From contig JAAMXY010004245.1 of assembly GCA_019677205.1 (NCBI GenBank), positions 1 to 13,724 of the forward strand: a DNA stretch of 13,724 nt. Reading direction: 5' to 3'. Positions within the stretch are counted from its first letter, which is position 1; the number at the start of each line of letters is the position of its first letter. The notes under the pieces are model-generated. The model did no database searches. It was not told where the DNA came from and saw nothing but the letters and a program-made list of their open reading frames with translations. Made by a program: the position numbers and the translations under genes. The stretch is from Pinguiococcus pyrenoidosus. Its lineage: Eukaryota > Sar > Pinguiophyceae > Pinguiochrysidales > Pinguiochrysidaceae. Below are positions 8,401 to 13,724 of the stretch, piece by piece.

Positions 8401-8616
8401 CTTGGGCCTTTTCCGATCTTGCTACGGGTCTCTGCGGTAGAGTACATCCTGGGGCTTGGTCATCGTGGTCGTGTTCGGTTTCACGCTATCAATTTAAAGC
8501 GTGCTCATCTCTCGACTGACGTTAGGCATACTCTCCTGACAGGTCAATCTGTTCCTGCGGAGCGGTCGAGGGATGTAGAAAGGAGTAGTGAGGGAGTAGT
8601 AGAAGAACAGTCATAG
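2452..8616 (+). CDS. pol: Pol polyprotein: aspartic protease, reverse transcriptase, RNase H, integrase
   Basis: 2054 residues from ATG 2452, in the gag frame; translation probably enters by readthrough of the TGA at 2383, making the frame open from 2386. Residues 83-355 are a Cys/Ala/Ser-rich tandem repeat. The retropepsin spans about 507-604 with DTGS at 527-530 and I-L-G-V-D-F near its end. RT spans about 797-1000: motif A Asp884, motif B M-P-Q-G-L, catalytic Asp949-Asp950 in L-I-D-D-F (Leu where Tyr/Phe is usual). RNase H follows with Asp1094, Glu1131, Asp1157 and Asp1205. Residues about 1284-1340 and 1424-1492 look Tudor-like, followed by an acidic Ser/Gln-rich linker. Integrase has an H1675-X4-H-X29-C1710-X2-C zinc finger, a D1744/D1803/E1839 triad with the D-D35-E spacing, and a GPF motif at 1985-1987. 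There is no chromodomain at the end. The enzymes copy Gag-packaged RNA into DNA and insert it in the nucleus. Confidence 0.95.
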   Translation: MVTTAEGSPPRTAPSSSCSSDLAPDPLPFLRELVTARQRRRRQSLIQLRPLCPELHPVVPASACASRCDPDPLSRDTAPSRSESSRAGAPWSRDASEGPASCAASAVSALHPGGADQPRTAQSPRAGIRSSPGAACSAAGSAARTIATALSAAVSAWSRDASLETADCTTSAESTVHPDSAARCHAVQSPGVGLCSSPDAACSTADSAGRTRATKLPMPSDAVSAWSRDDGTEIAGCTTRAESTAHPAGDDRCPTAPSPGVGLCSSPGAARSAADSADRTRAQELLMPGDAVSAWSGHASTETAGCTTSAESPAHPDGADRTNATELPQPSDAVPAWSRATGTEAAACPVCVEPALSSRSAVPPSRRSPLRFSPGVACSAGGSLECMTAAELDVPALSPDAASLRAEACGAIANSPFGLAHERGGGSLQVPSPSATSRKEPKAMDATVKGGSLQVPSPSATSREEPKAMDDIVNCPRWSQEAVDAAIARVLAVRCDSVSETQRGPMHPGCFIAVDLKDGRRCRALLDTGSTFTILQSAGHFPVRPAHVRVTAANGAASVIGQQTMMNLSVQGQEYHHPALIDARLPIALILGVDFMTRFEVVIDTAKQTADFGTFRVPFAPEFIADLSACTVFGAPARAILYVDGEDPPEDFIDLGGDLAIDQTATEPCSPSEADAVRNNVMTTIRDLLRTECESPTELDISRPKHFPAELWPCVIQDRYLRSAIIRHQQEWSSATEEQVQRVLKELRVGEDLCARERNYLLAMHVTYFFLFRSDPAARIRVDPIRIRTVANAQPQRVPTRLYSLAQNLWLQQKIKALVAAKRIERSRSEWSSPVHLVVKGSGWRLVIDYRKCNTQLLNSAWSIPKLDYLLECAIGAKYFSYYDVEDGYWCLPIAEESRELTAFTAGALGLWHWTVMPQGLRPAAGDFQRAIETWFSSIPLQALCRLIDDFLVHNSSFEDHVLTLMIFFHRCASGNILLKLKKSAAAPPAADFLGHRLVRGGLLPHPDRVSAISRLRRPTTPSEWLSFIGKLIFYSRYVEMFAAKVRPLYFAIKDPSRSNCDAAFRSVQRILADLQSAVLQVKPVGTDVVIRTDASSLAWGAVIEFDGKPFEFYSKAFTQTERRYSVTEQECLALVMSVKRWRRFLNGRHKFTVETDHRALVFILGMKRASTGRLARWNLELQEYADIMTIKHRPGSLISSAPADVLSRLIVHPEPGATRTFAELASEAAASWVGRHAAMYLAFLPSERLPGPTTEHLISAMVLVETLHHQEDWLGRIVRLPRALLMGTAIADIDWAQTDWSECRVTRVHEEQITVSFGDGPDYKQLSRRVILECMQYDLAGAQSMARTASSDLANSDQVLQATVEQDRLLSLARGVVHDDRLLIRGRIYRVYKVLDTPDHPLIVCRPERSAATIQSSVEQAKANILVNHGLAPIPGQRIWVPGFVVDVYSRVYVPAVVSSMTLPEVTIEYEDNYFQIAYETYLRYRDVSPSMHEVLPRHQDLIDEELTPHATDDDNHVPENSSMSGAVGDNDVPTNDEDIPSRLGSPRTSYSAADQSSDPAEQEQQQGDDSKPSEASSDVSPAVHQYGDDVQPDDIILDPLQAVECKAAVPILSLQNWPCADELGKLQRREYQASGDIVNIEGLLYRVPIDNDRRAPQLCVPSSLRDQVVNFYHQRLGHVGVDSLYRTIGRIYYWPRMKQTVRDTVLTCPTCQRFVQENSKARIPFQIDYPVPPYCWHTVHSDLYTAGAESLEGYRYVLVFKCGLSRFSDFYPLRDKCAATLTAHYNQMVSKFGVPYVLVTDEGTEFHGCLHDWASSLNLGAHRFITIRNPRANGNAERQFRTTARMIRGFTGTDRRLTWHACLPLLQLAYNATISDTGYSPAALMFGGREIHLPGEEVLRQMMQAARHEHVQRHSEDLLLAIRRVERALQRRRQSNRDQQLRHVVRRVAFDYKPGEYVYVLADVDTIDRRPGAHRKTNQRWLGPFPILLRVSAVEYILGLGHRGRVRFHAINLKRAHLSTDVRHTLLTGQSVPAERSRDVERSSEGVVEEQS
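2700..3510 (+). repeat. In-frame tandem repeat of about 198-207 bp in the Gag-protease linker
   Basis: About five degenerate copies, the outer ones incomplete. A marker phrase starts at 2815, 3013 and 3220, giving periods of 198 and 207 nt (66 and 69 residues). Each unit carries a Trp-Ser core (mostly A-W-S-R-D) followed by a T-x-x-C-x-x-S segment, and in the fuller copies an S-P-G-V-G-L-C-S-S-P segment. Because the period is a multiple of three, unit number can change without breaking the frame. The region is also free of stops in other frames, which creates spurious ORFs on both strands. The function is unknown; it may be a flexible or disulfide/zinc-prone spacer between Gag and protease. 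Confidence 0.8.
3724..3873 (+). repeat. Two-copy 75-bp tandem duplication before the protease
   Basis: Two direct copies of 75 nt (3724-3798 and 3799-3873) encode 25-residue units starting G-G-S-L-Q-V-P-S-P-S and differing at only a few residues. It lies in frame just upstream of the protease domain and looks like a recent slippage or unequal-crossover duplication. It might duplicate a processing site, but nothing in the sequence proves that. Confidence 0.9.
6301..6925 (+). other. Two Tudor/SH3-like segments between RNase H and integrase
   Basis: Within pol, residues about 1284-1340 contain a W-S-E-C-R-V-T-R-V ... I-T-V-S-F-G-D-G pattern. Residues about 1424-1492 contain V-Y-V-P-A-V-V-S ... 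V-T-I-E-Y-E-D-N-Y with a following Leu-Arg. Both follow the Tudor barrel layout: an aromatic, an x-x-A/C-x-V strand, then a V-x-x-x-Y/F-x-D strand. Gypsy elements normally have only a short tether here, and their chromatin-reading chromodomain sits after integrase. If these folds are real they could bind methylated ligands or guide integration. The assignment is by eye from pattern and spacing, so it is tentative. Confidence 0.4.
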
Positions 8617-8740
8617 TACTGTAAGGTATCAGTAGCAAGGGATCAATCTCAGTAGTCTGTAGGACGTAAGTGAAGAGGTAGTTATGAGTCAGATCTTTGA
8701 GGATCTTGCAAGTGCAAGTCAGAACACGGAATGAGAGGCT

Positions 8741-8747
8741 GGGAGAG
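8741..8747 (+). other. Candidate polypurine tract
   Basis: GGGAGAG directly precedes a TG at 8748, the usual first dinucleotide of an LTR, so this is the best-placed primer for plus-strand DNA synthesis. It is short. Other purine-rich stretches are a longer interrupted one at about 8577-8610, overlapping the end of pol, and GGGGGGGA at 8798-8805, but neither abuts a TG. Confidence 0.4.
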
Positions 8748-8881
8748 TGAGCACAATCTAACGCAACACACCGTCTTATCTTTCTCCTCTCTGACTCGGG
8801 GGGGACTTAGGCGTTCAAGGCGTTATCAGCTCACAGGTCTTCTTTTGAGCATTCAGTGATCCAGTATCGAGAAGTGCTACA
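8748..8881 (+). repeat. 3' LTR (right end certain, left end approximate)
   Basis: The right end is fixed at 8881 by the 64-bp identity with 1-64, after which the sequences diverge. The left end cannot be fixed because the 5' LTR start is outside the window. Starting at 8748 gives a 134-bp LTR with TG...CA ends next to the best purine tract. Starting at TGTA 8620 or 8658 would give 262 or 224 bp with four-base inverted ends (TGTA...TACA) but no adjacent purine tract. No clear TATA box is visible. The 3' LTR should supply the polyadenylation site of the element transcript. Confidence 0.75.
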
Positions 8882-9379
8882 GAAATAATGAGAAATGAAA
8901 ATGAGAAAAGAGAAACCTCACCTTCAACTACCCCATTGGTACTTACGTATCCACCGCGCAGTCCAGAAGCCGTCTCGGGGTACCTCAGCGGTTTGCGGTG
9001 GGGGACCGTTCCAGCGCGAAACAACAACCCAACACCGAGCTCCTCTCCCTATTTATCCGCAGTGGTCGTTGGATCTGGAGGGCCTGCGCCCCGATATGTT
9101 TCGCAGCCCGTTCAGATAGCACCGGTTTTGTGCCGGCGTTGCGGCGTTCCGCAACCTTGGACCACGCTGTCCGGTGCGCGTGTGCGCCGCACAACGCCTC
9201 GTGAGGTCTCAGAAGCGCCCGAAGCGACTTGGACTGTCCAAGTTGGCTGCGGCGCGCACTCCACCATTCCTGAGGAGGGCGCAGCTGCGCGCGCCCGCCA
9301 CTTGAACGCGGCCGGGCGCCGAGCGAGGCGGCCTTGGGCGGCGGACGGCACGTTTGGCGCTCGCCGCGTGCGCAGAAGG
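8882..9379 (+). promoter_or_regulatory. Probable promoter and 5' UTR of the OTU deubiquitinase gene
   Basis: About 500 bp between the retrotransposon and the likely start codon of the next gene. The deubiquitinase frame stays open through it back to an ATG at 8888, but that ATG lies seven bases from the LTR, the translation is low-complexity Pro/Ser/Arg with no recognisable domain, and GC-rich DNA stays open by chance. A TATA-like TATTTAT occurs at 9050-9056. I therefore treat it as upstream regulatory DNA. A 164-residue N-terminal extension or a transit-type leader cannot be excluded without transcript data. Confidence 0.45.
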
Positions 9380-11610
9380 ATGGACGAAGACTACCTGGCG
9401 TCGAATCCGGCGGAGGACACCTCCAGCACCGGCGAGTCGGACGACGAGCACTACGCGTCCGAGAATGCTTTACCCGCAGAGACGGAAGTGGAGCCGAATC
9501 CCGCCGAAGACACGCTGCTGAGCTTCGGCTTGCCCGAGAGCAACCAGTTCCTGCTCATGGAGGCCAACGGCAAGCCGGAACCGGCGCGAGACGCGGCGTC
9601 GCGGCGGCGGCTGTTCCTGGACCACCTCAAGCCGGGACAGCAGATTGACGTCCTGGACTCCGTGGACAAATGGGCCGAAGCGGAGGTGCTGCAGGTGGAC
9701 TACTCGCGCCGACGCGTGGAAGTGACCTTCCTGTTCTGGTCCGACCGTTGGAACACGTGGATCGAGTTTGGCACGCCCGCGGGCGCCAAGCGCCTCGCGG
9801 AGCCCGGCACGAAGACGTACCAGGAGGGCGGCGTGCTGCAGCTGAACCATCGCATCGAGTGCTGCGACGGAGACGTGTGGAGAGAGGCCGTCGTCATCGA
9901 CACCACGCCCTTGCAGGTCAAGGTGCACTTCATGAAGTGGCACTCCAAGTTCGACGAATGGCTCGAGCGGGATTCGCCGCGCATCCGCCCGTTTGGCCGA
10001 AAGAAGCGCATCGCGATCCTCAAGCAGCAGCAGGCCCGCAAGAGGCGCCAGGTGCTCATGAAGCCGGCGGCAGACGCCGTCGAAAGACGCGAGCGAACGA
10101 TCAGCAGCCGAAGCGACTGCTACACACACTATGTGGGAGCCCTGGAGAAGTTGCAGCTCTTCGTGTACAACGTCGAGGGCGACGGCAACTGCCTCTTCCG
10201 CGCCGTGGCGCATCAGGTCTACGGCGACGACGAGCTCCACAAGCTTGTCCGGAAAGCCTGCTGCGACTACATGGAGCGGGAGGCCACCTTCTTCGAGCAG
10301 TTCGTGGAGGGCGATCGCGAGGACTTCCTGCGCTACCTGACCTACAAGCGGCGGAACGCCGTCTGGGGCGACGACCCCGAGGTCCAGGCCCTCTGCGAGA
10401 TATACAATCGGTCGGCCGAGATCTGGGCCTACGACCATCGGATCGGTGCTCGAAAGCTGCGCACCTTTCACGAGCCGCTGGAGAGCACCGTCGAGGCCGA
10501 GACAGCGGAGACGCCGAGCGCCGCGGTGCCCGGCGACGACGCGACCCGTCCCGGCCGACCCGCGTCCTCCGCGTCTCCTTCGCCAGAGCCTGTAGGCGAC
10601 CGAGGGCGCTCCGAGATTAGAGAAGAACCCGGCCTTCCCGTGCCGGACGCGGCAGCTGCCATCCCCATGAGGCTGTCGTACTACGGCGGCGGCCACTACG
10701 ATTCGATCGTGACGCGGGACCATGTGCGAGTGATTTCGAGACTCCGTCCAGGGATGCTTGAGGAAGCGGCCCTCCAGCGGTCCGACGCGCGGGAGCCGCG
10801 ACGAGTCCGAAGCAACTCAGCCGCCGAAGCTCAGAACCCGCCCTCCGAAGGGAAGGAGGAGGAGGCCGAGCTCGACCTCGCACTGGAAGCTTCACGCCTT
10901 GATTTTGACGCGCAGTTCGAGGACCTCGATGCAGCGCTAGTTGCAAGTGTCGAATCCTACGAGAAGGACATGGGCTCGGCGCAGGTGAGTGCATCAGGTG
11001 GAAGTGGACGAGCGGTTGGGTCTGTCGCAGCAGTCCTCTGATACGTCCGGCTCGATGCATCCTCGTTCAGGCCGCCTCTCGCACGTCGGAGGAGGAGATG
11101 CTGAAGCAAGCCTTGGAGGCGTCCCTTGCGGATGCCGATCGGAAGCTTACACCCGGCGCATCGTCAGACGACGAAGCGCTGCTCAAAGCTGCAATAGAGG
11201 CGAGCGTCCGGGAAGCTCCGGCCGCTGGGGAAGAGGACGACATGCTCCGAGCTGCCATCGAGGCCTCCAAGCAGGAATCGCACCACATTGACGAAGAGGT
11301 GAGGAGAGGAGCCAGGATGCAGCAGAGCGGCAAGACAGCAGCAAGAGCAGCAAGAGCAGCAAGAGCAGCAAGACCGCGATGCTGGGTGGCTGGTTCTAAC
11401 GCCTCGTGCCGTGGACAGATGGAGGTGCAGAAAGCGATCCTCGCGAGCCAAGCAGAAGGAGACGAAGACGCGATGATTGCGATGGCGCTCCAGGCGAGCT
11501 TGCAAGACAACGCGGGCCACGCCCAGGAGGGCATGGCCTTCGCCGGCTATCCTGGAGACGAGGACGAGGAGCTTCGACGCGCGCTGGAACTCTCTCGGAA
11601 TCAGAGTTGA
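9380..11610 (+). CDS. OTUD5-like OTU deubiquitinase with tandem Tudor-knot domains and eight UIMs
   Basis: Exons 9380-10984, 11071-11298 and 11419-11610 give 674 residues ending at TGA. The start has A at -3 and G at +4 and begins an acidic N terminus. Residues about 83-145 and 150-210 are two Tudor-knot/chromo-barrel-like domains; the second has the typical W-H-S-K-F-D-E-W-L core. The OTU cysteine protease spans about 255-447 with D268-G-N-C271 as the Asp/Cys box and His439 in G-G-H-Y-D-S-I-V. Its V-R-K-x-C-x-D-Y-M and Y-N-R-S-x-E segments resemble the OTUD5/DUBA group. A roughly 55-residue Pro/Ala/Ser/Glu insertion lies inside the OTU domain before the His strand. Eight UIMs follow at about 493-508, 513-528, 541-557, 568-583, 589-604, 609-624, 626-641 and 658-673, each with the core A-L/I-x-A/L-S. 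It should bind polyubiquitin and cleave ubiquitin chains; the barrel domains suggest a chromatin or methylated-protein partner. Confidence 0.85.
10985..11070 (+). other. Intron 1 of the OTU gene
   Basis: Donor CAG|GTGAGT after 10984 and acceptor TTCAG|GCC at 11070, 86 nt, phase 0. A CTGAT branch-like sequence lies about 35 nt before the acceptor. Reading through would hit a TGA at 11039-11041, so removal is needed to join the exon-1 UIMs to the downstream UIM array in frame. Confidence 0.85.
11299..11418 (+). other. Intron 2 of the OTU gene (in-frame, stop-free, possibly retained)
   Basis: Donor GAG|GTGAGG after 11298 and acceptor GGACAG|ATG at 11418, with a CTAAC branch-like site about 20 nt upstream of the acceptor. 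The intron is 120 nt, has no stop in frame and is phase 0, so retention would simply add 40 residues. Those are basic, Ala/Arg-rich and unlike the acidic flanks. Splicing joins Asp609-Glu-Glu to Met612 and completes the sixth UIM, which argues that it is normally removed. Confidence 0.7.
11341..11376 (+). repeat. 9-bp microsatellite-like repeat inside intron 2
   Basis: Four tandem units of GCAAGAGCA, the last degenerate, at 11341-11376. They lie in the in-frame intron and, if translated, would encode Ala-Arg-Ala units. This is the only simple repeat I see in the host genes and is a likely site of length variation. Confidence 0.85.
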
Positions 11611-11889
11611 CGTCCATGCCCCCCCCCTCTCTTGGTTTAGACCTCGGTCGGTATGCCTCTTCGTGTTTCTGTGGGTGTGTGACTTGCTGGTCTGGCCCTC
11701 CGTGGCCGGGTTTGTACCCTTGCCGCGGAGATTTCTGAATCGGCGCTCAACCAACAGCCAACTGTACAAAAGGTCGTGCTAGCAAGTCAATCAACGTAAC
11801 GATTTTGCGGTTCTCGTGCGTGTTGCGGTGTTGCAGCCTTTTGCCACAGCACGGCTGCAGTTCACCACGCGATGTCTACCGAGAGCACT
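11611..11889. other. Convergent intergenic region between the OTU gene and the signal peptidase gene
   Basis: About 280 bp shared by the 3' ends of two convergent genes. It begins with a pyrimidine tract (run of C then CTCTC) and has a GT-rich stretch around 11660-11690 that could aid 3' end formation of the plus-strand gene. No AATAAA is visible on either strand, no RNA gene is recognisable, and the small ORFs here look like chance. Confidence 0.6.
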
Positions 11890-13572
11890 TCACTTCACAA
11901 GACCTGCCCGCGTCAGCGGCCAGATCCTCGCGACCGGCCTCCCGACGATATCCTCGACGGGCAGGAGACCCCAGACGCGAGAGTCGACGGAGACCTTCGC
12001 ACAGTCGCCCAGTACATACACGCTCTTCTCGTCCACTTCGTCGACGGTGCCAGCAGCGTTGGCCTGCAGCATCTTTCGGATGAGGCCCAGCGGCTCGTCC
12101 TCGCAGAGGTCTCTTCGACCAGGCAAAGGAGCGTCCCCTTCAAAAACGTCGCCATTCTCATTTACACGGATGCCCTTGTCTCCCGCGGTTGCGACCACTC
12201 GCTTGACGAACAGATCTCCCCGGTACTGGACGCCGCCCTTGGCGCTTGCGGGCAGGAGGCTCTCCAGCTTCTCCGGAGGCTTGAAGAGGACGATATCACC
12301 CTTGCTCGGCACGTGGCGCAGCGGACTCTTGTCCACCAGCAGGATGTCCCCTTTCGCAAGCGTTGGCGCCATCGAAGTGGTAGGGATCACGTAGAACGAC
12401 AGCAGCTGCCGCCCGGCCAGCGCCAACGGAAGCGGTGCGGTCGCCAATGCGATCGCTAGCAGCACCGCGAGCACGTCGGTGGCGGCCAGCGCCAAAAACC
12501 GAGGAACAAAAGCGCCAAGTGCGAACCTATGGGAACCAGGCATGAGGGGCGCACATCCCCCGACAGTCGGAACAAGAGGGACGCCGTACCTGGACAGCAA
12601 GAAAGGCACGTCCTTCCCTTTGACTCGGAGGGGATACTCCACCTTCTCTTTGATTGCGACGCTACTCGTCGGGCGCAAAAGCAAGTCGACGTCCCCACGT
12701 CTCTCCGGCTCTAGCAACTCGGTGGAGAAGATCTCTTCGCCGCTGTCGGGGTGCCGCATACCCATGATCCGCAGGTCACTCCCCGGAAGAATCCCTTTCT
12801 CGAGGAGCCTTGCCTCCACGGCGGAGTCTTCTCTGGTGACGGGCACGACGACCTCTCCAGCACGCAAGTATGCCGGCTGCCCTCCCGCATATCGCTTGAG
12901 CGAGTTGAAGACTGCGCCAAAGGCGCCCCTGCCGATGGGAAAGCTTGTCTCATCCTCCCGGAAGCCCCAGATCTGCAGCTCGACCCGCGCTCGAAGGCTG
13001 TCGTCTTCCAGGGCCGCTTGGACGTCTGCGGCGCTCCACACGTGCGCGCCCCAGTCCCGCGCTCGCCCGCAGGACTCGACGGCCTCCTTGGCGTCGCAAA
13101 AAGTCATTGCACTCTTCCAGGTGCTGCCATCACATTGCATCCCGCCGGACGTCGAGACTGGCAGCGCAGTGAAGTTGGACCCCTCACCAACGCCCAGCTG
13201 CAAAGAGAAGCTCACGTCCAGCTCGTCGCCATAGATTGCAGGCAAGAACCTTGCAGAAGCGCAAGCCAAGCATCGTGAGCCCTTAGGTACAGGGAGAGGG
13301 CCGCAGCGGAGGGCACTGGGCACGGCTGCCGACGAGGAAGGCATCGCGAACCTGAGATAGGCAGCCGCCCGTGCATCCGCCATGCCGTAGAGCCCCCGGG
13401 GAAACACCAGCACGCGCAGCCTTTGGCCGCAGCACTGGAACGTCTCCGACACAAACGCATCCGGGGTCACTTCGCTGCGACTCGGACGGGAAAAGACGCT
13501 CTGCGGACTCTGCCACTGCTGCTCCAAGCGCTTCGCAAGGGATTTGGGCCGCCTCGCCGCTCGCAGCGACAC
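11890..13572 (-). CDS. Type I signal peptidase (thylakoidal processing peptidase-like) with N-terminal MATH-like domain, 5' end incomplete
   Basis: 560 visible residues ending at TGA (11892-11890). The C-terminal 170 residues are a family S26 signal peptidase: Ser400 in S-M-A-P-T-L, Lys457 in F-V-K-R-V-V-A-T-A-G-D, and the conserved V-L-G-D ... D-S-R-V-W-G-L-L-P box at about 520-537. One hydrophobic helix (about 359-385) precedes the catalytic Ser, as in Plsp1-type enzymes that clip thylakoid-transfer signals. Residues about 37-203 resemble a MATH/TRAF domain: G-Q-R-L-R-V-L-V-F-P-R-G, a Y-L-R-F strand, V-S-F-S-L-Q-L, then R-D-W-G-A and D-D-S-L-R-A-R-V-E-L. Residues 205-345 are unassigned. The codon at 13572 is GTG, not a normal eukaryotic start; the first in-frame ATG is at 13383 (residue 64) and would cut into the MATH-like region. 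An upstream exon is therefore likely. Membrane-bound, serine/lysine-dyad leader-peptide cleavage is the expected activity. Confidence 0.85.
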   Translation of the reverse strand: MSLRAARRPKSLAKRLEQQWQSPQSVFSRPSRSEVTPDAFVSETFQCCGQRLRVLVFPRGLYGMADARAAAYLRFAMPSSSAAVPSALRCGPLPVPKGSRCLACASARFLPAIYGDELDVSFSLQLGVGEGSNFTALPVSTSGGMQCDGSTWKSAMTFCDAKEAVESCGRARDWGAHVWSAADVQAALEDDSLRARVELQIWGFREDETSFPIGRGAFGAVFNSLKRYAGGQPAYLRAGEVVVPVTREDSAVEARLLEKGILPGSDLRIMGMRHPDSGEEIFSTELLEPERRGDVDLLLRPTSSVAIKEKVEYPLRVKGKDVPFLLSRYGVPLVPTVGGCAPLMPGSHRFALGAFVPRFLALAATDVLAVLLAIALATAPLPLALAGRQLLSFYVIPTTSMAPTLAKGDILLVDKSPLRHVPSKGDIVLFKPPEKLESLLPASAKGGVQYRGDLFVKRVVATAGDKGIRVNENGDVFEGDAPLPGRRDLCEDEPLGLIRKMLQANAAGTVDEVDEKSVYVLGDCAKVSVDSRVWGLLPVEDIVGRPVARIWPLTRAGLVK

Positions 13573-13724
13573 CTCAAACGTCCTGAATTCAGCAATTCCA
13601 GCGGCGGCACCTTTGAGGAAAACAAGCGAACGCCACAGGCGTCGTTTGAACGTTTCTCACCCGAAGTGCAGCGGAGTCAGCGGAGAAGGCCGGCGCTGCG
13701 GCTGCAGTTTCACCACAGCGCCGT
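13573..13724 (-). other. Possible 5' exon and first visible intron of the signal peptidase gene
   Basis: On the minus strand the coding frame runs back to a TGA at 13659-13657 with no ATG. A plausible intron would use donor GG|GTGAGAA at 13660 and acceptor TTCAG|GACG ending at 13583, 78 nt long, close to the size of the neighbouring gene's introns. The upstream piece (13661-13724) then continues in a compatible frame without a stop to the window edge and encodes a basic, Pro/Arg-containing stretch that could belong to a targeting leader. The splice sites are weak, so this is only a model. Confidence 0.35.

Larger units (their letters stand above)
1..8881 (+). mobile_element. Ty3/gypsy-type LTR retrotransposon, 5' LTR truncated by window edge
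   Basis: The order Gag, protease, reverse transcriptase, RNase H, integrase is the Ty3/gypsy (Metaviridae) order. Copia elements place integrase before RT. Bases 1-64 are repeated without a mismatch at 8818-8881, marking the ends of the 5' and 3' LTRs; both end in TACA. The gag and pol frames are intact apart from one TGA between them, and the catalytic residues of protease, RT, RNase H and integrase are all visible. The perfect match between LTR ends and the open frames suggest a recent, possibly still mobile insertion. There is no envelope-like ORF after integrase. The left part of the 5' LTR and the left target-site duplication lie outside the window. The five bases after the 3' LTR are GAAAT, which should recur just left of the 5' LTR if the copy is a simple insertion. 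Confidence 0.95.

Noticed and set aside
8521-8616. C-terminal chromodomain after integrase
   Set aside because: After the GPF module only about 60 residues remain, with no aromatic cage or chromodomain pattern.
8691-8720. Short inverted repeats (AGATC...GATCT and CTTGCA...TGCAAG) near the 3' LTR
   Set aside because: Stems of five and six bases with small loops are expected by chance and have no clear placement relative to the LTR boundary.
8888-9379. ATG at 8888 as the start of the OTU protein
   Set aside because: It lies seven bases from the retrotransposon, in DNA that need not have been transcribed before the insertion, and the added 164 residues are low-complexity. The ATG at 9380 has a better context and begins a typical acidic N terminus. 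Kept only as an alternative.
9470-10723. Long minus-strand open frame of 417 codons opposite the OTU gene
   Set aside because: It mirrors the third-position GC bias of the real plus-strand gene; the translation has no recognisable domain, while the opposite strand encodes clear Tudor-like and OTU motifs.
13570-13572. GTG at 13572 as the start of the signal peptidase
   Set aside because: GTG is a prokaryotic alternative start. The window is eukaryotic, so this is just an internal Val codon.
1-13724. CRISPR array, tRNA, rRNA or prokaryotic defence system
   Set aside because: No regularly spaced short repeats with unique spacers, no tRNA cloverleaf or rRNA signature were seen, and the gene content is eukaryotic.

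Overview
The window looks like nuclear DNA of a GC-rich eukaryote with short spliceosomal introns. The evidence is GT-AG introns with CTRAY-type branch sites, a multidomain OTU deubiquitinase, ubiquitin-interacting motifs, and a nearly complete Ty3/gypsy-type LTR retrotransposon. The right-hand gene carries a type I signal peptidase domain closest in motif layout to thylakoidal/cyanobacterial enzymes. A plastid-bearing protist or alga is therefore plausible, but the lineage cannot be fixed from the sequence alone.

Layout. (1) 1-8881: a plus-strand LTR retrotransposon, cut at the left edge inside its 5' LTR. It has a Gag ORF (64-2385) and a Pol ORF in the same frame (protease, reverse transcriptase, RNase H, an unusual Tudor-like spacer, integrase with a GPF module), ending in a 3' LTR. 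The last 64 bp of both LTRs are identical and all catalytic residues are present, so the copy looks young. Gag and Pol are separated by a single TGA followed by CGG and a perfect 9-bp hairpin. This is the layout of a programmed UGA stop-codon readthrough site and is the most striking signal in the window. (2) 8882-9379: about 500 bp without a confident gene, probably promoter/5' UTR of the next gene. (3) 9380-11610: a three-exon host gene on the plus strand encoding a 674-aa OTUD5-like OTU deubiquitinase, with two Tudor-knot/chromo-barrel-like domains in front of the OTU domain and eight ubiquitin-interacting motifs behind it. Intron 2 is 120 nt, in frame and stop-free, and splicing it out completes the sixth UIM. 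(4) 11611-11889: a short convergent intergenic gap. (5) 11890 to about 13572, minus strand: a signal peptidase I whose long N-terminal part resembles a MATH/TRAF domain. Its 5' end is unresolved and probably lies in an exon reaching beyond the window.

Gag and Pol work together as one retrotransposition unit. The two host genes are unrelated in function (ubiquitin editing versus leader-peptide removal) and simply converge tail to tail. The retrotransposon sits about 500 bp upstream of the deubiquitinase start in the same orientation, so its LTR could influence that gene.
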